Below are positions 33,946 to 43,758 of a DNA stretch of 64,000 bases, piece by piece. The position numbers were made by a program, and so were the translations under genes. Position 1 is the first letter of the stretch. Each line of letters begins with the position of its first letter. The stretch is from an uncultured Paracoccaceae bacterium (GTDB lineage Bacteria; Pseudomonadota; Alphaproteobacteria; Rhodobacterales; Rhodobacteraceae). The notes under the pieces are model-generated. The model did not search any database and had not been told where the DNA came from. It worked only from the letters and a program-made list of their open reading frames with translations. Where the stretch lies: assembly GCA_947497985.1 (NCBI GenBank), contig CANMIX010000011.1, positions 1 to 64,000 of the forward strand, read 5' to 3'.

Positions 33946-34581
33946 TTATTCGCTTGCCTCTTCATCACCTTTTGCGCGGTTTTCAACGATTTCGTCGATC
34001 AAACCGAACTCTTTTGCGTCTTCCGGCGACATGAAATTGTCGCGCTCAAGCGCATCCACAATCGTGTCATAATCGCGACCCGTGTGTTTTACGTAAATTT
34101 CATTCAGGCGTTTCTTTAGTTTCAACGTCTCTTCGGCGTGAATCATGATATCAGTTGCTTGACCCTGGAAACCGCCTGATGGTTGGTGAACCATCACACG
34201 CGAGTTCGGCAGCGAGAACCGCATGCCAGCTTCACCTGCGGTCAACAGCAGAGAGCCCATGGAGGCCGCCTGACCAATTACCAACGTCGAAACCTTCGGT
34301 TTGATGTACTGCATGGTGTCATAGATCGACAGACCAGAGGTCACAACACCGCCTGGGCTGTTGATATACATAGAGATTTCCTTGGACGGGTTCTCCGCCT
34401 CAAGGTGCAGAAGCTGCGCCACGATAAGCGAGCTCATCCCGTCGTGGACCGGGCCATTCAGGAAAATGATACGCTCTTTCAACAAGCGCGAGAAAATGTC
34501 ATAGGCCCGTTCGCCCCGGCTGGTCTGTTCAACGACCATCGGCACAAGGGTATTCATATATGTTTCGCGGGGATCAATCAT
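33946..34581 (-). CDS. clpP: ATP-dependent Clp protease proteolytic subunit
   Basis: Serine peptidase of 211 residues. The catalytic serine S107 lies in [11 protein letters not shown], the histidine H132 in VMVHQPSGG, and the aspartate after [31 protein letters not shown] is the family hallmark. It forms the tetradecameric chamber used with ClpX and ClpA. The order clpP then clpX on the same strand is the usual bacterial arrangement. Confidence 0.97.
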   Translation of the reverse strand: MIDPRETYMNTLVPMVVEQTSRGERAYDIFSRLLKERIIFLNGPVHDGMSSLIVAQLLHLEAENPSKEISMYINSPGGVVTSGLSIYDTMQYIKPKVSTLVIGQAASMGSLLLTAGEAGMRFSLPNSRVMVHQPSGGFQGQATDIMIHAEETLKLKKRLNEIYVKHTGRDYDTIVDALERDNFMSPEDAKEFGLIDEIVENRAKGDEEASE

Positions 34582-34849
34582 TGGGACCTGCCTTCAGTTC
34601 ACTTGTAAGCGCCATCATAGACGCACGGTGGTTACCTGAGTCTTAGTGGCGCCCAAATACTGCTGCAAGAGGCAGAGGTTGATTTTAATTGTACAAATGG
34701 CGCAATCGCCACCACGGAGGCGCTTCGTCGGTTTCAAAAACACCCATGTCGCAAACTTAACATCAAAAACCTGAATCGATGCTACAACCCTACAGACACT
34801 CCCCTCTCGCCGGACAAAACATGGACCCAGCACGAGACAGGACGCATCC

Positions 34850-35857
34850 ATGACCCAAGAAAATTTCGTGCAACGGGCTTCCTCCGCGCATTTTGATATT
34901 CGGTACGATGGGCAACCGCAGGATTTCTATTTCCTCGTCCTGCCGCGCAGCATGATGTTGGGGGTCGCAGCTGCGATCGAGCCTCTGCGTGTCGCCAATC
35001 AGGTAACTGGTAAAGAGCTGTTTAGATGGTTTATTTTGACCGAAGACGGCGCACCTGTGCGCTGTTCAAACGGGATGATGATCACCCCGGACATGGCTTT
35101 GAATGATTGCCCAGACAACGCTTTGACCTTCGTTAGCGCAGGCGGTGAACCACAACTTGCCGCGAGTGAGAAAACCCTCGCCTGGATCCGGCGAGCCGCT
35201 CGATTTGGTCGCCCCTTGGGCAGTCTGAACACAGGGGCATTTGCCCTCGCACAGGCGGGCGTCCTTAACGGGCTGACATTCACCCTGCACTGGGAGGATC
35301 AGCCTGCTTTCCTTGAGGAATTCCCCAACCTCTCCCCCTCTTCAAATATTTTTGAGATCACGCCAAAACTGATCTCCTGCGGCGGCGGTCATGCTTCGAC
35401 GGATATGATTCTGACCCTGATTGAAGAACGCCATGGCGAGCAACTGGCAATTGTCTGTGCGGATATGTGTCTACACATGCGCTCCCGCCGGGGCAGCGAG
35501 CCGCAGCGATCCAACTTTGCCGTCGCTGTCGGCAGCCGCAATCAACGTCTCTTGAATGCGCTGCAAATGATGCAGGATTCCATAGAATCCCCGCTAAGCA
35601 TTCATGAAATTTGCGACCAATTGGATATCTCACGCCGTCAGTTGGAGCGCTTGTTCACCCGCTACCTAGATCAGAGCCCAATGCAGGTCTATTTTGATAT
35701 GCGCTTGCATCACGCCTACGGGCTGATGAATGAAACCTCACTCTCCGTGACCGAGATCGCCCTTGCGTCCGGCTTCAACAGTGCCACGCATTTTTCACGA
35801 CAGTTCAAACGCCGTTTTGGCGCCAGCCCCCACTTCTTCCGCAAAGGCTGGTCCTAA
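34850..35857 (+). CDS. GlxA family AraC-type regulator with DJ-1/PfpI domain
   Basis: Regulator of 335 residues. The N-terminal DJ-1/PfpI-like domain (about 25-195; YFLVLPRSMMLGVAAAIEPL, SLNTGAFALAQAGVLNG) is followed by an AraC double helix-turn-helix (about 235-333). The HTH includes HEICDQLDISRRQLERLFTR and VTEIALASGFNSATHFSRQF. Related proteins (GbdR, CdhR, ArgR type) sense betaine, carnitine or amino acids. The DUF302 and ThDP genes follow on the same strand but with their own spacing, so the target is not clear. Confidence 0.88.
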   Translation: MTQENFVQRASSAHFDIRYDGQPQDFYFLVLPRSMMLGVAAAIEPLRVANQVTGKELFRWFILTEDGAPVRCSNGMMITPDMALNDCPDNALTFVSAGGEPQLAASEKTLAWIRRAARFGRPLGSLNTGAFALAQAGVLNGLTFTLHWEDQPAFLEEFPNLSPSSNIFEITPKLISCGGGHASTDMILTLIEERHGEQLAIVCADMCLHMRSRRGSEPQRSNFAVAVGSRNQRLLNALQMMQDSIESPLSIHEICDQLDISRRQLERLFTRYLDQSPMQVYFDMRLHHAYGLMNETSLSVTEIALASGFNSATHFSRQFKRRFGASPHFFRKGWS

Positions 35858-35949
35858 GCCGCCCGTTCATGTGGCCACGGGAATGTGACAACTCTTTCAA
35901 CGTAAAACGGATAGAATTTGCGCAAAATTGCTTGCACAAAGGATGTCCT

Positions 35950-36435
35950 ATGTTTGGCCGCTTACTTCGACTTTGCCGTATTCTGCCAACGCTGGCGCTC
36001 CTTCCCTTAGCCGCTGTCGCTGATGAATTGTCCGAACAGCCAGGCTGGTCTGTCCACCCAACTGAAAAACCTTACGACGTGCTGATCAAAGACCTGTCTG
36101 CCGCGGTCAAAGCCAATGGGTTGATCGTGGTGACGCAAGCCGGACCAACCAAAGCGGCGGCCGCGCGCGGGATAACGATCCCCGGCAATCGTGTGATAGG
36201 CGTGTTCAACAATGACTATGCCGTACGTGTCCTAAACCTGTCGACTGCGGCCATGATTGAGGCCCCAATCCGCTTCTATGTCACCGAAGAGCCTGACGGC
36301 AGCGCCACGCTTTCCTACAAAACTCCAAGCTTTGTTTTTGCACCTTATGTGCAAACAGGTGGCGCCGAGTTGCAAGAAATTGCCGATGAGCTCACCCATC
36401 GGTTTGACGAAATCGCTGAAATCGCAATACGTTAA
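35950..36435 (+). CDS. DUF302 domain-containing secreted protein
   Basis: Protein of 161 residues with a signal peptide (MFGRLLRLCRILPTLALLPLAAVA-DE) and a DUF302 body (TEKPYDVLIKDLSAAVKANG, VFNNDYAVRVLNLSTAAMIE). The start at 35950 follows AAAGGAT and gives the signal peptide; an in-frame ATG at 35869 is rejected. DUF302 proteins are small alpha/beta folds of unclear function, often periplasmic or lipid-linked. Confidence 0.83.
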   Translation: MFGRLLRLCRILPTLALLPLAAVADELSEQPGWSVHPTEKPYDVLIKDLSAAVKANGLIVVTQAGPTKAAAARGITIPGNRVIGVFNNDYAVRVLNLSTAAMIEAPIRFYVTEEPDGSATLSYKTPSFVFAPYVQTGGAELQEIADELTHRFDEIAEIAIR

Positions 36436-36533
36436 AACAAATGTAACGGTTCTCACACTGACGTGAGACCCCTTGCGCGAACTGCGTCTGGCAGCAATCT
36501 GGGCGCAATACTCGAAATGTCAGGATAAACCCG

Positions 36534-38147
36534 ATGACCACGACCCTACGCGCGGCGGATGTGCTTGCCCGTCGCCTTTTTGATGCCGGGTGCCGTCATG
36601 CTTTTGGCATGCCAGGCGGCGAAGTTCTCACCCTTGTTGATGCGCTAGAGAAAGCTGGGATTACGTTCCACCTGGCCAAACATGAAAACTGCGCCGGTTT
36701 CATGGGCGAAGCCGTGCACCACGCCGATGGCGCACCCGCTATTTTGGTGGCCACGTTGGGCCCGGGTGCGCTGAACGGCATCAATGTGGTTGCAAATGCC
36801 CATCAGGATCGTGTGCCGATGATCGTTTTGACCGGCTGTGTTGATGCCGCAGAAGAACAGACCTACACCCATCAGGTTCTGGATCAGCAATCGGTGTTTC
36901 GTCCCATCACCAAAGCCACCTTCCGTCTGGATGCTGAGGCAGCTGAGGTGATCGCCGACAAAGCAGTCTCAATCGCCATCGAAGCCCGCCCGGGACCGGT
37001 TCATCTGGATGTGCCCATCACGGTGGCAAACACGCCAGCCACCGAACGCGGCATCCGCCGCGCGCCTGCAGGAGCCACCGCAGCCACCGGTGAAACATTG
37101 GCGCAGGCGCAATCCTGGCTGTCCGAGGCAGACCGCCCACTTGCCATTATCGGCGTTGACGCCATGCAGGAAGGCGCAGGTGACGCGCTCAAAACCTTTA
37201 TTGAGACGCATAACATTCCCTTCATCACGACCTACAAAGCCAAAGGCCTGATTGATGAGGTCCACCCTCTGTGCCTTGGCGGTGCCGGTCTGTCGCCTCT
37301 TGCTGACAAACACTTGATGCCATTGATCGAAGACGCCGATCTTATCCTGTCGCTTGGCTATGACCCAATTGAGATGCGCACCGGCTGGCGCGATGCTTGG
37401 GATGTCGCCCAAACCCGCGTGTTGGAAATCGGCGCAGAGCCGAACACCCATTACATGCATCAGGTCGGCATTTCGATCACCGCCCCCCTGGCCCCTACGC
37501 TTGCGGCGCTCTCAGACGGGCAATCCCCCAAGGACACTTGGGTCAACGGCGCGTTCAAAACCGCAAAAGACGGCCTTACCAAAGCCTTCCCCACCGATGA
37601 CGATTGGGGTCCTGCCGGTGTCATTGCCGAGACCCGCGCCGTGATGCCAGCCAACACGCTCGCTTCAGCTGACAGCGGTGCACATCGCATCTTGCTCAGC
37701 CAGATGTGGACCTGCCACGAGCCGCGCGCCTTGATCCAATCGTCGGGTCTGTGCACCATGGGCTGTGCTGTGCCAATGGCCATTGGACGCAAGCTGGCAC
37801 AACCCGAACGCCCTGTCGTCAGCTTCTCTGGCGATGCGGGCTTCTTGATGGTGGCGGGTGAACTGGCAACGGCGGCCGAATTCAAACTTGCACCGATTTT
37901 CCTGGTCTTCGTTGACGCCTCGCTTGCCTTGATCGAGTTGAAGCAGCGCCAACGCCAGTTGACCAACACCGGTGTTGATTTTGCCCATCACGACTATGCC
38001 GCGATGGGCCGCGCTTTTGGCGGCAATGGTTATACTGTGACCAATCGCACAGAATTACGTGCCGCACTTACCGAGGCGCAAGACTCTGATAAGTTTACAG
38101 TGATAGCAGCCGTTATTGAACGCGGAGGTTACGATGGTCGGATCTAA
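36534..38147 (+). CDS. Thiamine-diphosphate-dependent enzyme, acetolactate-synthase-like, unassigned
   Basis: Protein of 537 residues with the three-domain ThDP fold. The N-terminal PYR domain has the activating glutamate (FHLAKHENCAGFMGEA) and LGPGALNGINVVANA. The central domain has RPLAIIGVDAM, and the C-terminal PP domain has SFSGDAGFLMVAGELATA. The metal-binding motif reads GDA...VFVDAS where ALS-type enzymes have GDG...NN, so the second ligand is probably Asp, not Asn. There is no small ALS subunit nearby. Its stop overlaps the CoA-transferase gene by 14 bases, a coupling that recalls Oxc/Frc (oxalate) pairs, but its motifs are not those of oxalyl-CoA decarboxylase. The substrate is unknown, perhaps a 2-oxo acid or acyl-CoA. 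Confidence 0.78.
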   Translation: MTTTLRAADVLARRLFDAGCRHAFGMPGGEVLTLVDALEKAGITFHLAKHENCAGFMGEAVHHADGAPAILVATLGPGALNGINVVANAHQDRVPMIVLTGCVDAAEEQTYTHQVLDQQSVFRPITKATFRLDAEAAEVIADKAVSIAIEARPGPVHLDVPITVANTPATERGIRRAPAGATAATGETLAQAQSWLSEADRPLAIIGVDAMQEGAGDALKTFIETHNIPFITTYKAKGLIDEVHPLCLGGAGLSPLADKHLMPLIEDADLILSLGYDPIEMRTGWRDAWDVAQTRVLEIGAEPNTHYMHQVGISITAPLAPTLAALSDGQSPKDTWVNGAFKTAKDGLTKAFPTDDDWGPAGVIAETRAVMPANTLASADSGAHRILLSQMWTCHEPRALIQSSGLCTMGCAVPMAIGRKLAQPERPVVSFSGDAGFLMVAGELATAAEFKLAPIFLVFVDASLALIELKQRQRQLTNTGVDFAHHDYAAMGRAFGGNGYTVTNRTELRAALTEAQDSDKFTVIAAVIERGGYDGRI

Positions 38148-39348
38148 TATGTTGCCACATGGCGCTTTGAATGGGGTTAAGGTGCTGGACCTCTCCCGCA
38201 TCTTGGCCGGCCCCACCTGCACCCAGCTTTTGGGGGATCTTGGCGCTGATGTGATCAAGGTCGAAAACCCCAAGTCCGGCGGGGATGACACCCGCCAATG
38301 GGGTCCGCCCTATGTCGAAGATGCAGATGGCAATCCAACCGACCTCTCCGCGTACTACATGTGTGCAAACCGAAACAAACGGTCTGTGGCGATCGACATC
38401 GCAACACCCGAAGGACAGGCGCAAATCCGCACGCTTGCGGCCGAAGCTGACATTGTGATCGAGAACTTCAAGCCCGGCGGGCTGGCGAAATATGGCTTGG
38501 ATTACAATAGCCTAAAAGACGACCTGCCCGGCCTCGTCTATTGCTCCATCTCTGGCTACGGACAAACCGGACCCAATGCCTCAAAACCGGGTTACGACCT
38601 GATGGCGCAAGGGTACGGCGGCATCATGTCAGTCACCGGAGAGCCAGACGGCGCCCCCATGAAGGTCGGTGTTGGTATCGCCGATGTCATGTGTGGCATG
38701 TATGCCTGTATCGGCATTCTTTCTGCCCTGCGTCACCGCGACCTGACGGGTGAAGGCCAATGGGTCGAACTTGCCTTGGTGGACAGTCAGATCGCATGGC
38801 TGATCAATGAAGGAACCAATTACCTGACCTCTGGAACCGTGCCTCAACGACGCGGCAACGGGCACCCAAATATCAAACCCTATGGTGTCTACGAGACTTC
38901 GGATGGGCATGTGATCCTGGCCGTGGGCAACGACAGTCAATTTGAACGCTGCGCGGCCTTCTTTGGCTTGGCAGCTCTTTCCACAGATCCGCTCTTTGCA
39001 ACAAACCCTGCGCGTTTGGAACATCGTGAAGCTTTGGATGAAATCCTGATCCCTGCGGTCAAAACCAAATCCACAGATGAGATTATCGCAGGGTTAGAGG
39101 CGCTCAAAGTTCCTGCAGGACCGGTGCAAACGCTGGATCAGGTCTTTGCCTCTGATCAGGTGGAAGCACGCGACATGCGCATCACGATGGACAGTGCCGC
39201 GGGCCCGGTGGATCTAATCGGGAATCCCCTCAAATTTTCCCGCACGCCCGTCACCTATCGCCACGCGCCACCCCACTGTGGGCAGGAAACTGCCGAAATT
39301 TTGGACGGCATACCCAGCTTTTCGGACCCGGAAAATCCGCAAAAATGA
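38134..39348 (+). CDS. CaiB/BaiF family III CoA transferase
   Basis: CoA transferase of 404 residues starting at ATG 38134, after the ideal GGAGG site. It has GVKVLDLSRILAGPTCTQLL, the conserved ADIVIENFKPGGLAKYGL and the catalytic aspartate in KPGYDLMAQGYGG (D155). Family members move CoA between carboxylates such as formate/oxalate, carnitine or succinate/itaconate. It is coupled to the unusual ThDP enzyme, so the two probably act on one carboxylate pathway. The donor and acceptor cannot be read from sequence. Confidence 0.87.
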   Translation: MVGSNMLPHGALNGVKVLDLSRILAGPTCTQLLGDLGADVIKVENPKSGGDDTRQWGPPYVEDADGNPTDLSAYYMCANRNKRSVAIDIATPEGQAQIRTLAAEADIVIENFKPGGLAKYGLDYNSLKDDLPGLVYCSISGYGQTGPNASKPGYDLMAQGYGGIMSVTGEPDGAPMKVGVGIADVMCGMYACIGILSALRHRDLTGEGQWVELALVDSQIAWLINEGTNYLTSGTVPQRRGNGHPNIKPYGVYETSDGHVILAVGNDSQFERCAAFFGLAALSTDPLFATNPARLEHREALDEILIPAVKTKSTDEIIAGLEALKVPAGPVQTLDQVFASDQVEARDMRITMDSAAGPVDLIGNPLKFSRTPVTYRHAPPHCGQETAEILDGIPSFSDPENPQK

Positions 39349-39588
39349 GACACTTTTTGCCAAGTGTTACAAAAATCGGCTGCCCCCTGCGCAGCCACTG
39401 TAAGGATTGCTACATAAGCATCCGTTTTTCGCGGGTTTTTGCCGCAATTCAGGGGGCTGTGAGCAAGTTTTCACAGAAAACACACACAGGCCTTCACCAA
39501 AGCGCGAGCAGCCGTCGCCCGGTGCGCTGGCTTCCTCTACTCTCCATTTAACAGAGACGCTGTTTTAGATTGCAAGGATAACGACCCC

Positions 39589-40953
39589 ATGACGCAAGAC
39601 ATCTTCGGACAAGAGACCAGTCTTTCTTCTGCTGAGGCTCTGAATGAATGGAATGCAGCACAGCTGGGCGTTCTCGCCCACGCAGCAAATACAGCGGATC
39701 ACCTTGGTGCGGTTTTGAACGGCGCACCCGAGTTTGCAATGGGGCATGCCCTGAAAGGCATGGCGATCTTGATGCTGGGCCGGTCCGAGCTGAACCCGAT
39801 GGCCGTAGACGCGCTTAAAGTTGCCAAAGGATTGTACGAAGGCGCCCTGCCCCGCGAACGCAAATATGTCGACGCGCTTGAGGCATGGGTGAACGGTCGC
39901 CCGACGCAGTCGATCCACATCGTTGAAAGCATCCTCGACAGCCACCCCTGCGATACATTGGCGATGAAGCTGAGCCATGGCATTCGCTTTATCATGGGCG
40001 ACAATCACGGCATGCGCACATCCGTCGAACGTGTGATGCCTGCCTATGCACCGGAACATGCCGGACGTGGTTACCTGCTTGGCTGTCACTCATTCGCGCT
40101 GGAAGAGACCGGCTCATATGAAAAGGCGGAAAACACCGGGCGTCAGGCTCTGTGGATGGCGCCGGATGATGCTTGGGGTCTGCACTCTGTTGCCCACGTG
40201 CACGAGATGACCGGCAATGCCAAAACAGGTTTGGAATGGTTGACTGGCCGCGAAGAAGCCTGGGCCCATTGTAACAACTTCCGCTACCACGTCTGGTGGC
40301 ACAAGGCGCTGATGCATCTGGACCTCGGTCAAGTGGACTTGGCGATCAACCTTTACGATACCGAAGTCCGCAAAGAGAAAACAGACGACTATCGCGACAT
40401 CTCCAATGCCACCTCGCTTTTGATGCGTCTTGAGCTTGAAGGCGTCAATGTCGGCAACCGCTGGGAAGAGCTGTCAGAGCTTTGCGCAAATCGTACAGAC
40501 GACGGCAGCCTGATCTTTGCCGATCTGCATTATTTGCTGGCGCTGGCAGGCCACGACAAAGAAGACGCAACCAAGCGAATGGTCGCCCGAATTCACGCAG
40601 ATGGGCAGAAACGCGCCAACGATGCTCAAGAACGGATGGCGACACCTGGCCGCGCGGCGTCACTAGGCCTTGAAGCCTTTGGCGAAGGCGATTATGGCAA
40701 GGCTTTCAACCACCTGCGTTCCGCTCGTGACACGATGCAGCTTGCTGGTGGTAGCCATGCCCAACGTGATGTTTTTGAACGGATGACAATCGATTCAGGT
40801 TTGCGCGCAGGTGCCTTTGACGTTGTTGAGGCGATCCTCGATGACCGACGCGCCAAACGTGCAGGGGGCGAAGACAATTATGCCCTGGCCCGGCGCGCGC
40901 TTATCGCAGAAGCCCGCAGTGCCAGTACTGACCACAGCGTACCGGCCGAATAA
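39589..40953 (+). CDS. TPR-repeat protein, TTC38-like
   Basis: Soluble protein of 454 residues with tetratricopeptide-like helical repeats. It resembles the TTC38 family: FAMGHALKGMAILMLG, RKYVDALEAWVNGRPTQSIH, RGYLLGCHSFALEETGSYEK, WGLHSVAHVHEMTG and RYHVWWHKALMHLDLG. Function in bacteria is not established. The gene ends in a hairpin that covers its stop codon, 34 bases before opgC. A shared transcript with the glucan genes is possible but not shown. Confidence 0.8.
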   Translation: MTQDIFGQETSLSSAEALNEWNAAQLGVLAHAANTADHLGAVLNGAPEFAMGHALKGMAILMLGRSELNPMAVDALKVAKGLYEGALPRERKYVDALEAWVNGRPTQSIHIVESILDSHPCDTLAMKLSHGIRFIMGDNHGMRTSVERVMPAYAPEHAGRGYLLGCHSFALEETGSYEKAENTGRQALWMAPDDAWGLHSVAHVHEMTGNAKTGLEWLTGREEAWAHCNNFRYHVWWHKALMHLDLGQVDLAINLYDTEVRKEKTDDYRDISNATSLLMRLELEGVNVGNRWEELSELCANRTDDGSLIFADLHYLLALAGHDKEDATKRMVARIHADGQKRANDAQERMATPGRAASLGLEAFGEGDYGKAFNHLRSARDTMQLAGGSHAQRDVFERMTIDSGLRAGAFDVVEAILDDRRAKRAGGEDNYALARRALIAEARSASTDHSVPAE

Positions 40954-40960
40954 CCGGTAC
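40939..40960 (+). promoter_or_regulatory. Hairpin over the TPR-gene stop codon
   Basis: GTACCGG / CCGGTAC is a perfect seven-pair stem around CCGAATAA, which contains the TAA stop. There is no T run. It may be a 3' stabiliser or partial terminator before opgC. Confidence 0.5.
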
Positions 40961-40987
40961 CTCTAGTAACGAATTTGACTAAGAAAA

Positions 40988-42247
40988 ATGGCCACAATAA
41001 CGCCCATGCCCAAAGCGCATCCGGTCCCGGATGCGGCGAACAGCCGGACGGCTCCGCAGAAGACGGTACAACGTCAACGCGACCCGCGTTTGGACTTTTA
41101 CCGCGGCATAGCCATGTTCATCATTCTGATTGCCCATGTTCCCAACAATCGTTGGACCGGCTGGATCCCTGCCCGCTTTGGGTTCTCTGACGCGACTGAG
41201 ATCTTTGTGTTCTGTTCCGGCATGGCCTCGGCGATCGCCTTTGGCGGCTCCTTCGCCCGCAAAGGGTGGTGGCTGGGCACGGCACGGGTTGCTTTCCGTT
41301 GCTGGCAAGTGTTCTGGGCCCACATCGGTCTGTTTTTCTTTATCGCGATGTCAATGGCCGCGCTGGATCTGTTTGGCGGGTTCGAGAAAAGCTATATCGC
41401 CTCGCTGAACCTGACGCGGTTTTTCAACGATCCCGCGCCACAGCTGGTGGGCTTGTTCACGCTGACATATGTGCCGAACTATTTTGACATCTTACCGATG
41501 TATCTGGTGGTCTTGGCGCTGATGCCGGTGGTTATGGGGCTCAAAAAGATCGGTGTTTGGGCAGCGGCTGCATTTTCAATCCTGGTGTGGCTGGTCGCGA
41601 ACCCCTATCTGATCGGTCTTGGACCGGACGGCGTGAGCTTGCCTGCAGAACCTTGGTCAGAGCGCGAGTGGTTCTTTAACCCCTTTGGCTGGCAGCTACT
41701 TTTCTTCACCGGATTTGCCTTTATGGCGGGTTGGTTGCCCAAGCCACCCGTTTCAAAAGCTCTCATAGCGTTGACCGCAGCCTTTCTGATCCTGTCGATG
41801 CCCTTTGGATCGTGGAAAGTCTTCCTGTGGGTTCAAGGCGCAAACGAAGACTTGGCCGCAACCATCCGTCCAACCTGGAACTGGACAGCACAGTTCCGTG
41901 AGAAAAGCGATTTTGGCCTGCTGCGTTACATGCACTTCCTGGCGCTGGCTTACCTTGGCTGGGTAATCGCGGGTGAAGCGGGACGCAACCTGATCGCACG
42001 CGGGCAGTCCACCGGCGCACGGGTCTGGTCCTTCTTCCTGTCGATCATCACCAAGGTTGGCCAACAGTCGCTTGCGGTTTTTGTCTTCTCTATGGCGCTG
42101 GCCCGTTTCATTGGTGTCGCGCTCGATCAGACAGATCGTGCCATCGTGACAACCGCTTTTGCAAACCTTGTCGGCTTTGCCTTGATCATCGGCTGCGCCT
42201 ATGGCGCTGCATGGTTCAAGTCCCAACCTTGGAGGCAAAAGAAATGA
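40988..42247 (+). CDS. opgC: OpgC-family membrane protein of osmoregulated periplasmic glucans
   Basis: Polytopic inner-membrane protein of 419 residues with about ten hydrophobic segments and the OpgC acyltransferase-like motif DPRLDFYRGIAMFIILIAHV. In Rhodobacter OpgC adds succinyl groups to periplasmic glucans. It is the first of three genes, each overlapping the next by four bases (opgC-opgG-opgH). The ribosome site before ATG is weak. Confidence 0.88.
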   Translation: MATITPMPKAHPVPDAANSRTAPQKTVQRQRDPRLDFYRGIAMFIILIAHVPNNRWTGWIPARFGFSDATEIFVFCSGMASAIAFGGSFARKGWWLGTARVAFRCWQVFWAHIGLFFFIAMSMAALDLFGGFEKSYIASLNLTRFFNDPAPQLVGLFTLTYVPNYFDILPMYLVVLALMPVVMGLKKIGVWAAAAFSILVWLVANPYLIGLGPDGVSLPAEPWSEREWFFNPFGWQLLFFTGFAFMAGWLPKPPVSKALIALTAAFLILSMPFGSWKVFLWVQGANEDLAATIRPTWNWTAQFREKSDFGLLRYMHFLALAYLGWVIAGEAGRNLIARGQSTGARVWSFFLSIITKVGQQSLAVFVFSMALARFIGVALDQTDRAIVTTAFANLVGFALIIGCAYGAAWFKSQPWRQKK

Positions 42248-43758
42248 GCCGTTTGACGCGCCGCTCCTTCTTGTCTGCCGCCTTGGCAAGCACCTCGATT
42301 TTGGCCTTTCCCAAGGTTTCGATGGGTGAAGTGTCCTCGCCCTTCTCCTTTGACGGTTTGGTCGAACGTGCACGCGACCTAGCCGCAAAATCCTACCGTC
42401 CGCGGCCCCAAGTTCCGCAAGATTGGCTGAACCTGTCCTATGAGGAATACCAGACCATCTGGTTCCGGGGCAAAGACGCATTGTGGTCGAATACCGATCG
42501 CAGCTACAACGTCGACTACTTTCTGCCCGGACTGTATTTCCCGCGTGCGGTACAAATCAACACGGTCTCGGATGGACAGGCAGAACGTCAACCCTTTGAC
42601 CTGTCTCTGTTTGACAAAACCGACAAGGCGCCAACCCTCAGCGAAGGTGGCGATCTTGGCTATTCCGGCTTCCGTCTGCGGACCGAGCTTTCGGAACCGG
42701 GCAAAAAGCTTGAATTCTGTGTTTTCCAAGGGGCCAGCTATTTCCGCGCCATTGGGGCTGCGAATGACTATGGTCTCTCGGCGCGTGGCCTTGCGCTCAA
42801 AACGGGCGACCCTGAGGGTGAGGAATTCCCCGAGTTCGTAGAATTCTGGTTGGAAGCCCCCGCGGCTGGCCAAAAGAACATGGTTGTCCATGCGCTGTTA
42901 GATTCCCCGTCGGTGACCGGCGCATATCGGTTCAACATCATTCCCGGCACATCCTGTGTCATGGATGTAGAGGCCCGTATTTTTGCACGTGAAGAGCTGC
43001 CCCATGTTGGGATCGGCCCGCTCACATCAATGTTCCTGTTTGATGCCACCAACCGCAGCCGCTTTGACGACTTCAGGCCTGCTGTCCACGACAGTGATGG
43101 ATTGTTGATTGAAAACGGCAATGGTGAGGTTCTGTGGCGTCCACTGGCAAATCCGGCCAAGCTGCAGATCTCATCCTTTGTCGATGAGAACCCGCGTGGT
43201 TTTGGTCTGATGCAACGAGCGCGCAAATTTTCTGACTTTGCGGATCTGGAAGCCAATTATCACAAACGCCCCTGCCTGTGGGTGGAACCCAAGGGCGATT
43301 GGGGCCGTGGTGCCGTCACCCTGGTTGAGATCCCAGCCGACAAAGAAATCTACGATAATATCGTCGCCTACTGGCGCCCGCGCGAAGCCTATGCTGCCGG
43401 GACCGAAATTGACCTGTCCTATCGCCTGTCTTGGGGGCAAGAGCCCGACATGAAGCTGCCTCGCGCCGTTGATACCGCCGCAGGTGCGCGTATTTTTGGC
43501 GAACCGGGTCGGATCATGACGATTGATTTTGAGGCAAGCCCTCTGTTCGCAGAAGGCCCCGACGCAATGGATATCGTGGTCTCGTCTCCCCATGTGGAGA
43601 CCAGCGCAGGCGTGCTGCAAAAGAACCCCGAAACCGGCGGCTTGCGCCTTGCGTTCTCCTTTGATCCCGGTGAACGCGATCATGTGGAGCTTCGTGCACA
43701 GCTGCGCAAAGACGGGCAACCCGCAACAGAAGTTTGGCTATATCGGTGGACCACATGA
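42244..43758 (+). CDS. opgG: Glucan biosynthesis protein OpgG/MdoG (Tat-exported)
   Basis: Periplasmic protein of 504 residues with a twin-arginine signal (RLTRRSFLSAALASTSIL). The body has MdoG-type motifs: FDGLVERARDLAAKSYRP, LSYEEYQTIWFRGKDALW and SRLSWGQEP-like RLSWGQEPDMK. It shapes beta-glucan chains made by OpgH as they reach the periplasm. The start at 42244 overlaps the opgC stop (ATGA); an in-frame ATG at 42211 lies within opgC. Confidence 0.93.
   Translation: MSRLTRRSFLSAALASTSILAFPKVSMGEVSSPFSFDGLVERARDLAAKSYRPRPQVPQDWLNLSYEEYQTIWFRGKDALWSNTDRSYNVDYFLPGLYFPRAVQINTVSDGQAERQPFDLSLFDKTDKAPTLSEGGDLGYSGFRLRTELSEPGKKLEFCVFQGASYFRAIGAANDYGLSARGLALKTGDPEGEEFPEFVEFWLEAPAAGQKNMVVHALLDSPSVTGAYRFNIIPGTSCVMDVEARIFAREELPHVGIGPLTSMFLFDATNRSRFDDFRPAVHDSDGLLIENGNGEVLWRPLANPAKLQISSFVDENPRGFGLMQRARKFSDFADLEANYHKRPCLWVEPKGDWGRGAVTLVEIPADKEIYDNIVAYWRPREAYAAGTEIDLSYRLSWGQEPDMKLPRAVDTAAGARIFGEPGRIMTIDFEASPLFAEGPDAMDIVVSSPHVETSAGVLQKNPETGGLRLAFSFDPGERDHVELRAQLRKDGQPATEVWLYRWTT

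Noticed and set aside
39345-39551. 68-codon plus-strand open frame after the CoA transferase
   Set aside because: It has no ribosome site and an atypical composition, and it overlaps a GGCTGC/GCAGCC hairpin. I see no gene in 39349-39588, only probable promoter DNA for the TPR gene.
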